64,000 nt of DNA from the NCBI GenBank assembly GCA_015039315.1, contig WIDE01000008.1, positions 362,721-426,720 on the forward strand, written 5' to 3'. The notes below the pieces were generated by a model, which was given only the letters and a program-made list of their open reading frames with translations, did no database searches and was not told the origin of the DNA. The DNA is from Clavulina sp. PMI_390. Lineage: Eukaryota > Basidiomycota > Agaricomycetes > Cantharellales > Hydnaceae. The position numbers and the translations under genes are program-made. Shown piece after piece: positions 1-10,554 of the stretch; the stretch's first letter is position 1; every line of letters starts with the position of its first letter.

Positions 1-1933
1 TTCGTCGTCGATCGGCTGCATTGCGTTGCGCATCCTGTATCTCTTCAAGGGAAAAGGGCCTCGAAAAGAAACCAGCCAGTGACATGTCATGCGTAGATGA
101 AGGCAGATTCTCTGCGATCGCATGGATGTATCCAATACCAGCCGCGTTATGGGAGACCGGCGGGACTGTTGGGCGGGATATTCTGGCTTCGAAGTCCTTT
201 GCCACATCGTCAAATGGGGCAAGCGCTTGCGCCCTATGACCTCTGAAGATAGATCGTAGCATATTCCACCCTTCCGCATAGCCCTGTTTACAAGCCATGC
301 TAAGCGCTCTTTTCCAGCGACCCCGCCGAGCATGTGCCTGTGCTCTCAGCGCGTGGTGGCCGGTAGCTTGACGCACTGGCAGTGCAGCTGACCATTCATC
401 AGGGGCTCGAACATGCTTGAGGGAGCAGTAGACTTTGGAGCAATCTAAGGCAGGTCCAATGAATTGAGTCTTTGGGCAAGGGACAAGTGGTGGTGGTCGA
501 TTGGATGGAGCGCGTTCGAGTTCAGCAAGAGCTTGGTTTGCATGTACAGCCATGTCAGGCAGGGCAACGCGGAGTTCCACAGTGCCAATGCGAGCTCGGA
601 GCCTTGTGATGATTGACCTCATCAGTGGGAGGTGTGGGCAGCAGTATTGACCAGCAAATATCTCAGCAGCCCAGTGCACCAGCATGTGGACGATCATCTC
701 GTCTGGCGTATAGATGACTAGTGGGGTGGTAGACGAAACAGCATTGAGGACGAGCAGGATAGCACGGAGCCGTGCAAACTGCTTTGCACCATCTGAGTCT
801 GCGAGTGGTGCCACAAATGCTCCATTCAGACGAGCATCTTCTCCCCAGTACATTCCGGATATAACCTCTCCTCCATTCGTATAAGAGAAGCTGCCCTCGG
901 TCCACACTCTTGTTGCTCGCTCCGATGAATAGCAAGGGCCATATAGCTTGTCACACCGACTCTTAGACACGGACGTAGACGCCCTTAGCGAGCGAAGTTT
1001 GTTGTCTAGTGACACCCGAGCTAAAGTGGGTAGAGGGCGCTGTACATCAACTCGCCTGGGCGCCTCCCGTCGCACAGTGTGCTCAACGGCTGCGACGGGG
1101 AGATCAAGGGCGAGACGGTGATGGTCTCTTCCATCCTCCGGGATCACGCGGAAGGAGACTGATGAGTCTGCCATAAGCCTCGAGATGATGATATAGTCCA
1201 CCACAGAGGAACCACCCCGACCATTATCAAATGTGACGAGTGGGGCAGGCCATGCGCTGTCAAGCATAGTACCATTCACAATGACTAAGTTCGCATCCGA
1301 GCAGAACTCCAATAACTCGCTCCCCCGAGCATCGATGACATGGTCCGGAGAGTTCCTCAAGAATTCAGGACTGCTTGAACGTGTCCCAGTCCTTGCGTTG
1401 AGGTCTCCAAGCCATATCACGCGCTTTTCGTTCTCCGATAAGAGCTGAATGATGCCCGTGATTGCGGCGAATGGGTGGACATCAGTGAAGTGTTCAAACG
1501 CTGACCCTTGGGGGAGAATGTAGCTGAGCACATAGAAGAACTCATCGAACTCAAGTACCAGGTTGTCCGGTGATGACAGGTCATCTCGTTTCAAAACATG
1601 TATGTCTTCTCGTACAAGAGCAGCAACCCCACCAAAAACGTGAGAGTGTTGTGCAGACGGTCTGCGGCTGACAGCAATCAGAGTGTACCCGGGAGGAGGC
1701 TGAGCAATCACCTCAGTTTGCGGGGAGAGGCAGGTTTCTGTAAATCCCATAATGTCATGCGAGGTTATCATCTGTTGCAGGTAGTCCGTTTGCAGCTTAA
1801 GAGCCGCGCTACCACGCATGTTCCAGAGTCCGAGGGACCAAGTGGACACTATCTCGATTGCAAGCGGAGATATATATATTGCACAGGTTGTACATAAGGG
1901 AGTATCAATTACACATGAGCACCGGCATACAGT
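1..1933 (-). CDS. LINE ORF2, endonuclease/exonuclease/phosphatase domain (C-terminus off window)
   Basis: The frame stays open from about 1933 to the first base of the window. It begins with the endonuclease fold: a first strand containing W-N-M-R-G near 1815, an E-T-C motif near 1735 (catalytic Glu), the L-G-D-L-N-A-R-T motif near 1400 (catalytic Asp/Asn), a D-Y-I motif near 1195 and G-R-D-H-H near 1130 (the usual S-D-H site). The last residues, near F-S-L-E-E-I-Q-D-A, resemble the linker just before a reverse transcriptase. In the element this enzyme would nick target DNA to prime reverse transcription. No ATG lies between the start of the open frame and the first catalytic strand, so translation probably depends on re-initiation or a non-AUG codon after the ORF1 stop at 1938. 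Confidence 0.85.
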
Positions 1934-1937
1934 TCAG

Positions 1938-3314
1938 TCACAGACGAGGATTGGCATCACCTGTGCGACTGGAGTTGTTGCCATCAGCACGAAAGGCTCT
2001 CACTCCTGCCTTGTAAAGATCACCTCCCACATTAGAGTGCGAGACTAGGGCCTCAGCGAGGTGGGCTGCGGAGATAGCCGGGCAGTCGACCAAATCGACG
2101 ATGCTGTGTGTGCCGGTATCATGCCTAGCAGCAATCACAGTCCCAGGAATTTGTATGGCCCTGTTCAGTCCTCGCATTGCTTGAAGGGCGGTATACGCAA
2201 GGTCACCCGTTGCGGGACCGCCGGGGAGCGACGTAAGGTGGATGCGCAACGACGCTGTGTGGTGCGGGCCACCCACATCAGCAGTTCTTCCCATCCTCGG
2301 ACCTCTAAAGAGGGGGTTGGCATCCGTGGAAGGAGCCAAGGGGTTTGTTTTGCCATCGGGGGGCTGATGCATGGAGTAGGCATTAGGGCGAGGACGATGT
2401 CCGCCGCGTTTCCCGTGCTTTCGCGTGTTCGCTGTGGAAGGGGATTCGCCAACCGAGATGGGCGGGATAGAAGAGTTGTTGTTGTAACTCGGTGTTACAC
2501 CCATGGCATCGCCCGAGGGGCTTGAGATCTTTCGCCTCTTTGCATCCGGTGAGGACGTGCGATTGAGGGAGGAGGCATTGGGTGGGTTCGAGTCTTCGAG
2601 TACTTGAAGGCGGCGCGAGGCTCCAGATGAAGAATCTTCAAGCAATTGGAGGCGACGTGAGCCCCCTGCAACAATTTGCTCCAGCCCAACCATCCTGTTT
2701 GAGAGGTCAGAGATAGCGTTCTCATGCGCACGGTTTGCGGCCCCTAAGGATTCTTCAAACTTGTCCACCCGTGCGTCAACGCGGTCAAGCACATGAGAGA
2801 GCATGCCAGTGTGTTCCGTAGCCACCTTCTCGGCGCGGTCTTCAGCTGCGGCGAGGCGTTTTGCTATGCCATCCAACAGACCAAAAGTAGTCTGGGAGGC
2901 CTCGTCGCGCTTGAGAGCATCCTCCTCAAGTCGGTAGTTGAGTGACTCTAACTCGGTAGTCACGAACTCGTTGAAGTCGTCCAACTCATCATCCGTAGTA
3001 GTGAGCTCGTCGCCCGCTGCGGCCGCTGTAGAGGGTAGGGACTGAATGCTAGTGGCCCCGATGGACGTAGTGTCATCATCCACGATAGCACGGCTGGGCA
3101 GTGTAGGTGCAGAGACCCTGCTCTGTGGGTGGGTTGCCACCGCCGAGTTGAAAGATGCGGAGCTTTGACGTAGGAGACTACGAGCTGCTGTGCCCCTAGC
3201 CCCCAAACCGCGTTCAGGTGTTGCAGCTTGCGTCGTATTGGGCAACTGCGAGTCCCCAGCAGTCTTGGAGGACGACAGGCGTTTAGAGGCACGGTTGTGT
3301 TGTGGCACATCCAA
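1938..3314 (-). CDS. LINE ORF1 protein, coiled coil plus basic C-terminal domain
   Basis: 458 residues from ATG at 3314. The N-terminal 110 residues are Ser/Ala/Thr-rich. Residues about 115-225 form a long heptad-like coiled coil (L-E-S-L-N-Y-R-L-E-E and onwards), as expected of a LINE ORF1 multimerisation region. Just after it lies a short tandem duplication (S-R-R-L-Q-[LV]-L-E-D-S repeated twice). The middle carries a K-R-R-K-type basic stretch, and the last 100 residues form an alpha/beta segment (R-I-H-L-T-S-L-P and onwards) that may be an RRM-like RNA-binding fold. No CCHC zinc knuckle is visible. The likely role is an RNA-binding chaperone for the element transcript. Family assignment rests on position and architecture. 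Confidence 0.7.
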   Translation of the reverse strand: MDVPQHNRASKRLSSSKTAGDSQLPNTTQAATPERGLGARGTAARSLLRQSSASFNSAVATHPQSRVSAPTLPSRAIVDDDTTSIGATSIQSLPSTAAAAGDELTTTDDELDDFNEFVTTELESLNYRLEEDALKRDEASQTTFGLLDGIAKRLAAAEDRAEKVATEHTGMLSHVLDRVDARVDKFEESLGAANRAHENAISDLSNRMVGLEQIVAGGSRRLQLLEDSSSGASRRLQVLEDSNPPNASSLNRTSSPDAKRRKISSPSGDAMGVTPSYNNNSSIPPISVGESPSTANTRKHGKRGGHRPRPNAYSMHQPPDGKTNPLAPSTDANPLFRGPRMGRTADVGGPHHTASLRIHLTSLPGGPATGDLAYTALQAMRGLNRAIQIPGTVIAARHDTGTHSIVDLVDCPAISAAHLAEALVSHSNVGGDLYKAGVRAFRADGNNSSRTGDANPRL

Positions 3315-4316
3315 GAGGGGGTTGACAGGGGGCCCTTCATCGTGAGTGCGGATCGCCGAGGACGAGGACGAGCCAGCCTCGGCGTTGGCACGCTGGCTTT
3401 GCGTGCCCAGCTCGCGGACCCCCTTCTGTCCAGGGACAGGCGTCGATGTATTCGGAGGAGCCGTCTCTACTGATGATCGAGTGGGCGGGCCGCCAGGTGC
3501 CGACCTGGGTAGGGCTCCAGGTCAGATTCAGGGAAGGAATGCAGTGAGCGCAGGGTACATACGGTGCAGCGTTGCCTGTCTTAGCCGCTTTCTGCTTTTT
3601 GGGGCTAGCCGCTGTGGGCATGCGTACCGTACCAAGTCGCGTGCGCGACACCGAGCTGTCCGCTACTTTTTGCGAGGCGCTAGGCTCTGATTGTGGTGGG
3701 CTCATAGACAGTGAAGCGGGAGGGGGATCGACGCGGAGGTTAGACCCAAGAGCCCCGTCCCCCTTTAACGTCTCATCTGAGACATTCCGTCAAAGTTCCA
3801 CGCGGACCCTCAATCTAGAGGGTCGAGGCCAAGCGGGTGCAGTCGACGGCCCGTCTCAACCAGAGTCCCGGCCTTCCGTTTAACAGCGTCCATAGAGGAA
3901 ATAGAGGCGACTTATACGCGAAGAGAATCCACTTATGGGTGTTCCGACCACTGCGTCTTCACGAAGGAGTCTTTGTCAGTGTTGCAGACACACAAGGCCA
4001 AACAACATGTCTGAGGACGGATGCCCTTGGAGACCTTATGCAGAGGAGTTATAGCATCGACGTATTAAATTTACGCGGAATATATATATATAATGATACA
4101 GGGTAGCCACGCAGCTAGTACGGGAATGCGGACGATGACGCATAGTATCGCTAGTGGCTGGTATTCGTTCCCATGATGCGCGATTTGGTATCGCAAGAGG
4201 GGCCTAGGCAGAGCCCTTGGTTGGCCTTGAGCCATGGGAGCCCGGCTCGCACCAGCCTTGTGCAGGTTGCGTTCCTGTGAGCGGCATGGCGCGGTTGTTG
4301 GCCTCGATCGAGGCAA
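3315..4316. other. Non-coding or 5' UTR stretch upstream of LINE ORF1
   Basis: A second minus-strand frame (3337-3705, 122 codons, C-A-H-C motif) overlaps the ORF1 start in another frame. It could be a 5' extension of ORF1 separated by a frameshift, or chance. A short (TA)n tract lies at about 4081-4092. I recognise nothing else. Confidence 0.4.
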
Positions 4317-4699
4317 CATCGCTTCTGGGCGGCATCCGTCTGGGCGGAATTGGCATCGCTCAAGGCACCATCACTTGCGTGGCATCACCCGAGGTGGCAT
4401 TGCGTTTAGGCAGCATCGCTCAGGGCGGCATTGCTCAAGGCGGCATCGCTCGAGGCGGCGTAATGCAGCCGTGGCATAACCCTGAGGGGTGCTATCACCT
4501 TGTCGGTGGCATCGTCGTAAAGACGGCATCAACCCGTAGGTGGCATCGCTCTGGGCGGCATCGCTCTGGGCGGCATCACTCGAGGTGGCATCGCAGAGTA
4601 GATACTCTCGGCATCACCGTAATCGGCGGCATTGCGCAAGGCAGCATCGCTCATAGCGGCATCACTCAAGGTGGCATCGCTCGAGGCGGCATCGCTCAA

Positions 4700-4779
4700 G
4701 GCGGCATCACTCGAGGTGGCATCGCAGAGTAGACACTCTCGGCATCACCGTAATCGGTGGCATTGCTGGTGGCTGCCAT
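4700..4779. repeat. 80-bp direct repeat, copy 1
   Basis: Identical over about 80 bp to 4805-4884. A third, diverged partial copy lies at about 4569-4634. The two full copies are separated by 25 bp containing GATTGATTGATT. This is a higher-order unit nested in the minisatellite. Confidence 0.85.
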
Positions 4780-4804
4780 TGTGCATTTGACAGATTGATT
4801 GATT

Positions 4805-4884
4805 GGCGGCATCACTCGAGGTGGCATCGCAGAGTAGACACTCTCGGCATCACCGTAATCGGTGGCATTGCTGGTGGCTGCCAT
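4805..4884. repeat. 80-bp direct repeat, copy 2
   Basis: Second identical copy of the unit at 4700-4779. It ends about 60 bp before the open frame of the first F-box gene. Confidence 0.85.
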
Positions 4885-4945
4885 ACTGGCCGAGTGTGAG
4901 CAACTGAGTGAGTTGGTTTGGTGCTCGGGGTGACCATGCTTATAA

Positions 4946-6372
4946 ACTGCCCCCGGCGAAAGACTGGATCGCGCAACGACCCTCGAGGACGAGATCGAGC
5001 AGCTTAATTCGTCAATTCAGTCGATTAGGACCATCTACGACCGCATCACAACTTTCCTCCGGACATTGCAAAGCCGGAGAAGTTCCCTTTTGCACGCACT
5101 TAGGTCCCCAATATATGCGCTGCCCACTGAGATCCTTCAGACTATTTTCGAAACGGTTGTACGAAGCAATGGGAGGGAGTCTCGCCTCCAGACGGCCGTC
5201 ATCTTGAGCCACGTTTGCCTAGGCTGGCGCAGTGTTACCCTCGCCACCCCAATTTTGTGGTCCACACTCCAAGTGAGCAGCACAAAGCAACTTGTTGGGG
5301 CCATAAAGAGATCTCGTCCGCTTCCTCTCAGCTTATCAGTTGCGTGCCCGCCGAGGATTGGACGAAGCTCAACGGGGAGCACATACATAACCCATACCCA
5401 ATGGAGTGTCATCATGGAGGATAGAGAGGACGCGAAGCGCGTTGCTTCCTTCACTGTACAAGAGCCCTCTCTTCTCGGGAACATCTCCATTCCCAAGGGC
5501 GGTGAACCCTCTGACCTACGCTATCTTGAACTATCGGGCAAATATTCCATTAGAGTTGAAAGTGTTGTTCCATCTGCTCTACGCACTCCCCGCGTGCTCG
5601 AGTTCAATTCGTGGTCCCGTAGCCCGACACCAGCCACCATCCAAGGGCTGTGGCCGCGCTTACACCAGCTTAATTTGCGAGACTGTTCATCGGGTGCTGT
5701 GAACAGCATTCTCAGCGCCCTCGAAGCTCCGCTCCTTAATCGTATCGAGTTTCACGCGATGGACCATTCCAACATGATAGACGCCTTGTTCCCGCTGAAC
5801 ACCAGAGTGCATTCGATAAGTCTGTCGGATTCGGCCAAGTTTGCCAGCCAATTCCGTCTTTGGATACCAAAGTTCCCAGCTTTGGAGTCCCTTGAACTTC
5901 ATCTGACCGCCAGTGATATGTCAAGTGGGTGGTGGAAGGTTGTGAGTTTATGGCGTCATTGATTGGTTATGGGCATGGTAACTTATGCTTTATTCTATCA
6001 CAGCTACCATCCTGTGCCACAGTGGAGAACCTCGTGATCTCCCACCCACTCGCCTCCCCCAAAGACTGGTTTTTTTTGGCAGAGCTGTTCGACAATACGG
6101 TATCGGTTCCGAAGCTCCGCTGCCTTCGCATTGAGATCTCCACACTACGATCTCAAGTGGCGGGTGTTGGGCCGCCCGACCCTCGGCTGATCAAAGGCGA
6201 CTTTGAGGATGAGGCAATACTAATACGTGAGGCGTTTGTGGCAGCATTTCTAAATAGGATGTCTCGACGTGGTGCCCAAATGCTGGAACGTCTCTCTTTA
6301 CCTCAGGAGATAGTGAAAAATGATCCCCTCAGCTTTTCCGACTTCGCTCGCGAATTTCATGCAGTGGCATGA
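4946..6372 (+). pseudogene. F-box paralogue 1, lacking its N-terminus
   Basis: Exon 1 is open from 4946 to 5941 and exon 2 is 6004-6372, with a 62-bp GT-AG intron in phase 0. The protein matches paralogues 2 and 3: a helical lead (L-E-D-E-I-E-Q-L-N-S-S-I), the F-box core (S-P-I-Y-A-L-P-T-E-I-L near 5106, then S-H-V-C-L-G-W-R), a leucine-rich middle and a C-terminal L-E-R-L-S-L-P segment. An in-frame TAA at 4943 precedes the open frame, and the first ~40 residues of the paralogues (M-P-G-Y-F-S-P-A-T-L and onwards) are missing. No ATG lies upstream of the F-box. The lost end coincides with the minisatellite border. It is either a truncated pseudogene or starts at an unrecognised upstream exon. 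F-box proteins recruit substrates to SCF ubiquitin ligases. Confidence 0.7.
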
Positions 6373-6823
6373 TCATCCTGCCTCCTTTACGTTTTCTGGG
6401 TTCTGGCAATCACGCAAAGTCACGATCTTCGAGAGGTTTGCACATAAATAGTAGACGTGATGGAGCAAGCTTAGCATTAAAAATCACATACCACCGAATC
6501 GTCTATTGATACTTTTCTCGTTGTCTCCCTAGCTGTGCAACAGCTTGGCCTATAGTCTTTCTAGATGTGCTACCTCACTGTGCTGTTATCGTTACATGTA
6601 CATACCGTATTCTCTTCATGAATATAGAAAATTTCCGCCCACATAGACCTGAGCCTCTAAAGATACCTCTGCGCGAATTTGAACGTCCCATAGGGGTGGT
6701 GGTGTTGGGTTTTATTCAGTGCAAGGGGGGATGAAGGACTGATAAGGCTTGTCACGGTGGATGTGACATGTGTTGAGTCAAACTTCCTGTTCTCGTCCAT
6801 CAGCCGTACAAGCGAGCTCTCGA
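6373..6823. other. Intergenic, no gene seen
   Basis: AT-richer spacer between F-box paralogues 1 and 2, presumably the 3' UTR of the first and promoter of the second. No conserved element recognised. Confidence 0.6.
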
Positions 6824-8349
6824 ATGTCCGAATACTTCAGCTCATCTACAATACAAGCGCTAGAGGGGAGCCTTGTAACTCTCTTGTCTACGCCGCTTCC
6901 GCAACCAGACGCTCAACATTTGCTGAAAACCTCCCATGATCGAAGAGCGAGTCATGCAAAGACATTAGAGGATGAGATTGCAGAGGTCGACTTGTCGATC
7001 CAATCTGTCCTAGCCATTTCGAACCAGATAGGAGCCTTCCTCAGGAGGTTGCAAAGTCGCAGGAGTACTCTTGTCCATGCCCTCCAATCTCCGATCTACG
7101 CTCTCCCGGCCGAGATGTTGAAATCCGTTTTTGAGACCGTAGCACGGGAAGATACTCTAGTTTCAAGTCTTCATGCTGCGATCGTCTTGAGCCATGTCTG
7201 CTCTGCATGGCGGGACATTGTTCTTACTACGCCGAATTTATGGTCAGCAGCCAAAGTAAGTAGGACGGACGCACTTAGCGAAATTGTGAAGAGATCTCGC
7301 CCTCTTCCTCTTGACCTGTCGGTTACATGTGCACCTATTATTCAGCGGTCATCTCAGGGTACCATGTACATAAAGCACCTCCCTTGGGAGGTCCGCCTGG
7401 AGGATCAAGATATGAGGCGACTCACTTCCTTCCACGTGGAAGGGCTTTCCCTTCTAGAACATCTTGTCATCCCCAACGATTGCATCCCCTCTAACCTTAA
7501 CTACATCGGTTTTACGCGCAAGTACTCTGTCAAAGACGAATGCAGTATCCCAACCGCTTTCCGTACTTCGCGTGCGGTGGAATTCAACATATGGTCCCTC
7601 GGCCCTAGAATTGATGTCATACGAGGATCATGGCCGCGAATGGAATGGCTCATTATTCGGAATTGTTCATCTCTCGTAGCAGATGCGATTCTCGACGCCG
7701 TCGAAACTCCCCTTCTCGAACGAATCGAGTTTTGCGCAATGGAACGTTCCACTCTAGTCAATCCAAGTTTTCAGCCTAAAACCGGGGTACATTCGGTGCG
7801 GTTGTCAGACTCAGCACAATTTGCGGGTCAGTTCCGAGCATGGATACACAAGTTTCCCAGTTTGCGGTCGCTTGGGCTCGATCTGACACCCAACGACATG
7901 TCGAGCGGATGGTGGAATTTGGTGAGTCTTCTGCGCCAACACCTGGCTATGCTTACTGTGTTTAACACTTTTTTCCATCCAAGTTACGATCCTGTACTAC
8001 TGTGAATGACCTCGTAATCTTCTATCCTCCAACCTCTGTGGGAGACTGGATTTTTCTGGCTGAGGCTTTGGATGGAGCAGAGTCGCTCCCGAATCTGTGC
8101 TCTCTTCGCATCGAAATCTCCACATTATCATCGGAGGCTGCGGGTTTCAAACCACCCGTTTCGCAGTTGGTAAAAGGTAACTTTGGAAGTGAAGCGCAAC
8201 GTATTCGTGAGGCGTTTGTGTCTGCTCTCACTGCACGAATATCTCAGCACAGATGTCCGACATTTGAACGCCTCTCGCTACCTCGAGAGATCGCGGGGGA
8301 CGGGCTCCCACAGTTCCTTCATCTCACTGGCGAATTTATCGTAGTATAA
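6824..8349 (+). CDS. F-box paralogue 2 (487 aa)
   Basis: Exons 6824-7921 (366 codons) and 7984-8349, 62-bp GT-AG intron in phase 0. The start is the ATG of M-S-E-Y-F-S-S-S-T, which aligns with paralogue 3. Residues 1-75 form a helical lead; the F-box core spans about 85-135 (S-P-I-Y-A-L-P-A-E-M-L, S-H-V-C-S-A-W-R, P-N-L-W). The rest is leucine-rich with repeated S-L-R-L-F and L-R-S-L motifs, suggesting a degenerate LRR-like substrate-binding surface. It probably acts as an SCF adaptor; the substrate is unknown. It lies in tandem with paralogues 1 and 3. Confidence 0.85.
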
Positions 8350-8652
8350 TAGCTATTATAGCTCTTATGAACTCGTTGGCTCCACTCAGGTGGCAGTAGG
8401 TAGATATCGCGGACGTGACTGACTTCATTGAAAACCTCGAGTTGTCGAGTGGTGCAGAATTGGCCCATTGATCTTATCCTATAGTTCTCTATACAGCATT
8501 TATCTTGCAATGAACCTCCAGCAGAGACTCCAAAAGCTCTGATATATTGGGTCAGTCACGTGGTCCAGACCTCGGACTCCTACAACCGATCAAAGCTTTC
8601 TAGGATATCTGAGCAATTAGTACTATCGTTTAGCTCATAACCACGTTTTCGC
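8350..8652. other. Intergenic spacer, no gene seen
   Basis: Short spacer between tandem F-box paralogues 2 and 3, holding the presumed terminator and promoter. Nothing distinctive seen. Confidence 0.5.
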
Positions 8653-10174
8653 ATGCCTGGATACTTCAGCCCGGCTACACTACAATCTCTGGAGGGAAAC
8701 CTCGCCTCTCTCTCGTCCACACCACTTCCACATCTCGAAGCTCAACATATACTGGAAACTGCTCATGGTCAACGATCAAGTCGCGCGGTGGCACTGGAGA
8801 ATGATATATTAGAGGTTGATTCGTCAATCGAGTCGATCCTGGCCATTTACAATCCAGTCATGGCCCTCCTCCATACCTTGCGGAGTCGTAGGAACACTCT
8901 CGTTCACGCACTTCGATCCCCGATCCAGGCGCTGCCCCTCTCAGTAATTAAACGCCTGTTTAAAACCGTTGTCCTAAGCGAAGTAAGAGACTCATGTCTC
9001 TACCCTGCTATTATCTTAAGTCATGTTTGCTCCGCTTGGCGCAGCATCGTTCTTGCTATGCCGGAGTTGTGGTCGACAGCGGAAGTGAACGGGACGGAGG
9101 CATTGAGGGAATTAGTAAGGAGATCTCATCCTCTTCCTCTTGATCTCTCGATCGCATACGCGCCGAGAATTGGACGGAACTCAACAGGAATTCGCGTACC
9201 CAAGGATGTCCCATGGAACGTCCTGATGGATAGTGAAGACGTGAAGCGTATCAGCTCCCTCCGAGTGCAAGGACCTTCCCTCCTTGGGCGCATTACCATT
9301 CCTAATGACATCGAACCGTCTGACTTGCTCTATTTCAAACTAATGGACCAGCCCTCCGTACAAAATGAACACGCTGTCCCACTCGCCCTACACTCTCCCC
9401 GTGTGCTCGAGTTCAACTTGTGGCACCGTGTTCCAGCGGTCGATATGTTTCAAGGGGCGTGGCCCCGACTACAGCAGCTCAATATACGAAACTGTTCGAC
9501 TGGTGCTGTGAATGCTATCCTCGGATCTATGGAGGCCCCACTTCTTGATCGTCTCGAGTTCCATGACATGGAGCATTATGCTTTACCACCTGCCACATTT
9601 CCACCAAAATTTGGAGTACGCTCAGTCAGTATGTCGAACTCGGCCAAGTTTGCAAGCCAGTTCCGTCGTTGGCTGGATAAATTTCCCGCCTTGGAGCTCA
9701 TTGAGCTTCATCTGGAAGGTAATTATATGTCGAGTAATTGGTGGAATCTGGTGAGTTTACGGCGCGGGGGCTGGGTATGATTCACGATAACACAAGTTCG
9801 TCGTATTGCAGCTACAATATTCCACCACCGTGAAGGACCTTCTGATCTCCCGTCCTATAATCTCCTCGCAGGGCTGGGCTCTTCTAGGCGGGCTCTTGAG
9901 CCAGTCGCTTCCCAATCTCCGCTTCCTTCGCATCGAAGTCTCCCCATTATTCCCAACAGCGGCAGGATCTCATCTTTATGGCTTCCATGAAGCGATAGGC
10001 GACATAGGAGCGGAGACGCAAAGCGTTCGTGAGGCGTTTGTGGCCGCGCTCGCGAAACGAATGTCTGAACACAATCATCCGATGCTAGAACGTCTCTCGT
10101 TACCTCGAGAACTTGTGGGAGATGACCCTCTCCTGATCTCTCACCTCGCTCGTGAAATCCATGTAGTGGAATAG
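8653..10174 (+). CDS. F-box paralogue 3 (486 aa)
   Basis: Exons 8653-9750 and 9812-10174, with a 61-bp GT-AG intron at the same phase-0 position as in paralogues 1 and 2 (after W-W-N-L). Exon 1 has exactly the same length as in paralogue 2 (1098 bp). Start at ATG of M-P-G-Y-F-S-P-A-T-L. The F-box core lies at about residues 85-135 (S-P-I-Q-A-L-P-L-S-V-I, S-H-V-C-S-A-W-R, P-E-L-W); the remainder is leucine-rich and ends in L-E-R-L-S-L-P-R-E-L. The probable role is SCF substrate recognition. The F-box has S-V-I where neighbours have T-E-I or A-E-M. Confidence 0.85.
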
Positions 10175-10554
10175 TCATAAGATTCATGCATTTATTTGCG
10201 CGAAAAATATGTTCATGATCTACCTGATTGACGCACAGGATTTCCTTTGAAAGCTATGATGGTGGTACGAGCAAACTATAAATCGCAATACCAAGAACTA
10301 GAACACCCCTAAGGTCGGAAATGTCGGTGTAGCTAGCTGAAGGAGTGAGAAAGGATGATTCAATTCTGGTGACTCATACCCACGTGACAGTCACGCACTT
10401 GCTCGTCGACCCTTCCTGTCAACTTGGATTGAGCGGGCCAGGAGCGTAATAGAGCGCGCCAATCCATAGGTACGCGGTGCTTGAAGGCCTTTATTCCCAA
10501 CAGTGGCTTGACCATAGAGGCTGCTTCCAGGGTCCTTCACGCGAGCTCTTCGTC
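10175..10554. other. Intergenic, no gene seen
   Basis: Spacer between the two F-box subfamilies. A GTG-initiated extension (10477) would add 26 residues to the next gene but is not shared with its relative at 19229, so I left it out. Confidence 0.5.

Larger units (their letters stand above)
1..3314 (-). mobile_element. Non-LTR (LINE-type) retrotransposon, 3' part outside the window
   Basis: Two consecutive minus-strand reading frames have the classic LINE order: an ORF1 with coiled coil and nucleic-acid-binding-like C-terminus, then an ORF2 that starts with an apurinic-type endonuclease domain. The reverse transcriptase would lie beyond base 1, so the clade cannot be assigned. The 5' limit of the element is not visible; non-coding sequence up to about 3.9 kb may be its 5' UTR. 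Both frames are uninterrupted, so this copy may be young. Confidence 0.85.
4317..4884. repeat. GGCATC minisatellite, about 15-bp unit
   Basis: Degenerate tandem copies of a 15-bp unit (GGCATCGCTC-RRGGC) run through this interval. On the plus strand they keep one frame open and encode a monotonous G-G-I-A-Q pentapeptide. The array ends in larger duplicated units and stops just before the first F-box gene. The open frame at 4217-4732 is a by-product of the 15-bp period and is not called as a gene. Confidence 0.85.

Noticed and set aside
2061..2525. Plus-strand 154-codon open frame inside the LINE
   Set aside because: Antisense to the uninterrupted ORF1 coding frame and has no recognisable content.
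4217..4732. 171-codon plus-strand open frame of Gly-Gly-Ile-Ala-Gln repeats
   Set aside because: Produced by the 15-bp period of the minisatellite; no start context or flanking domain.
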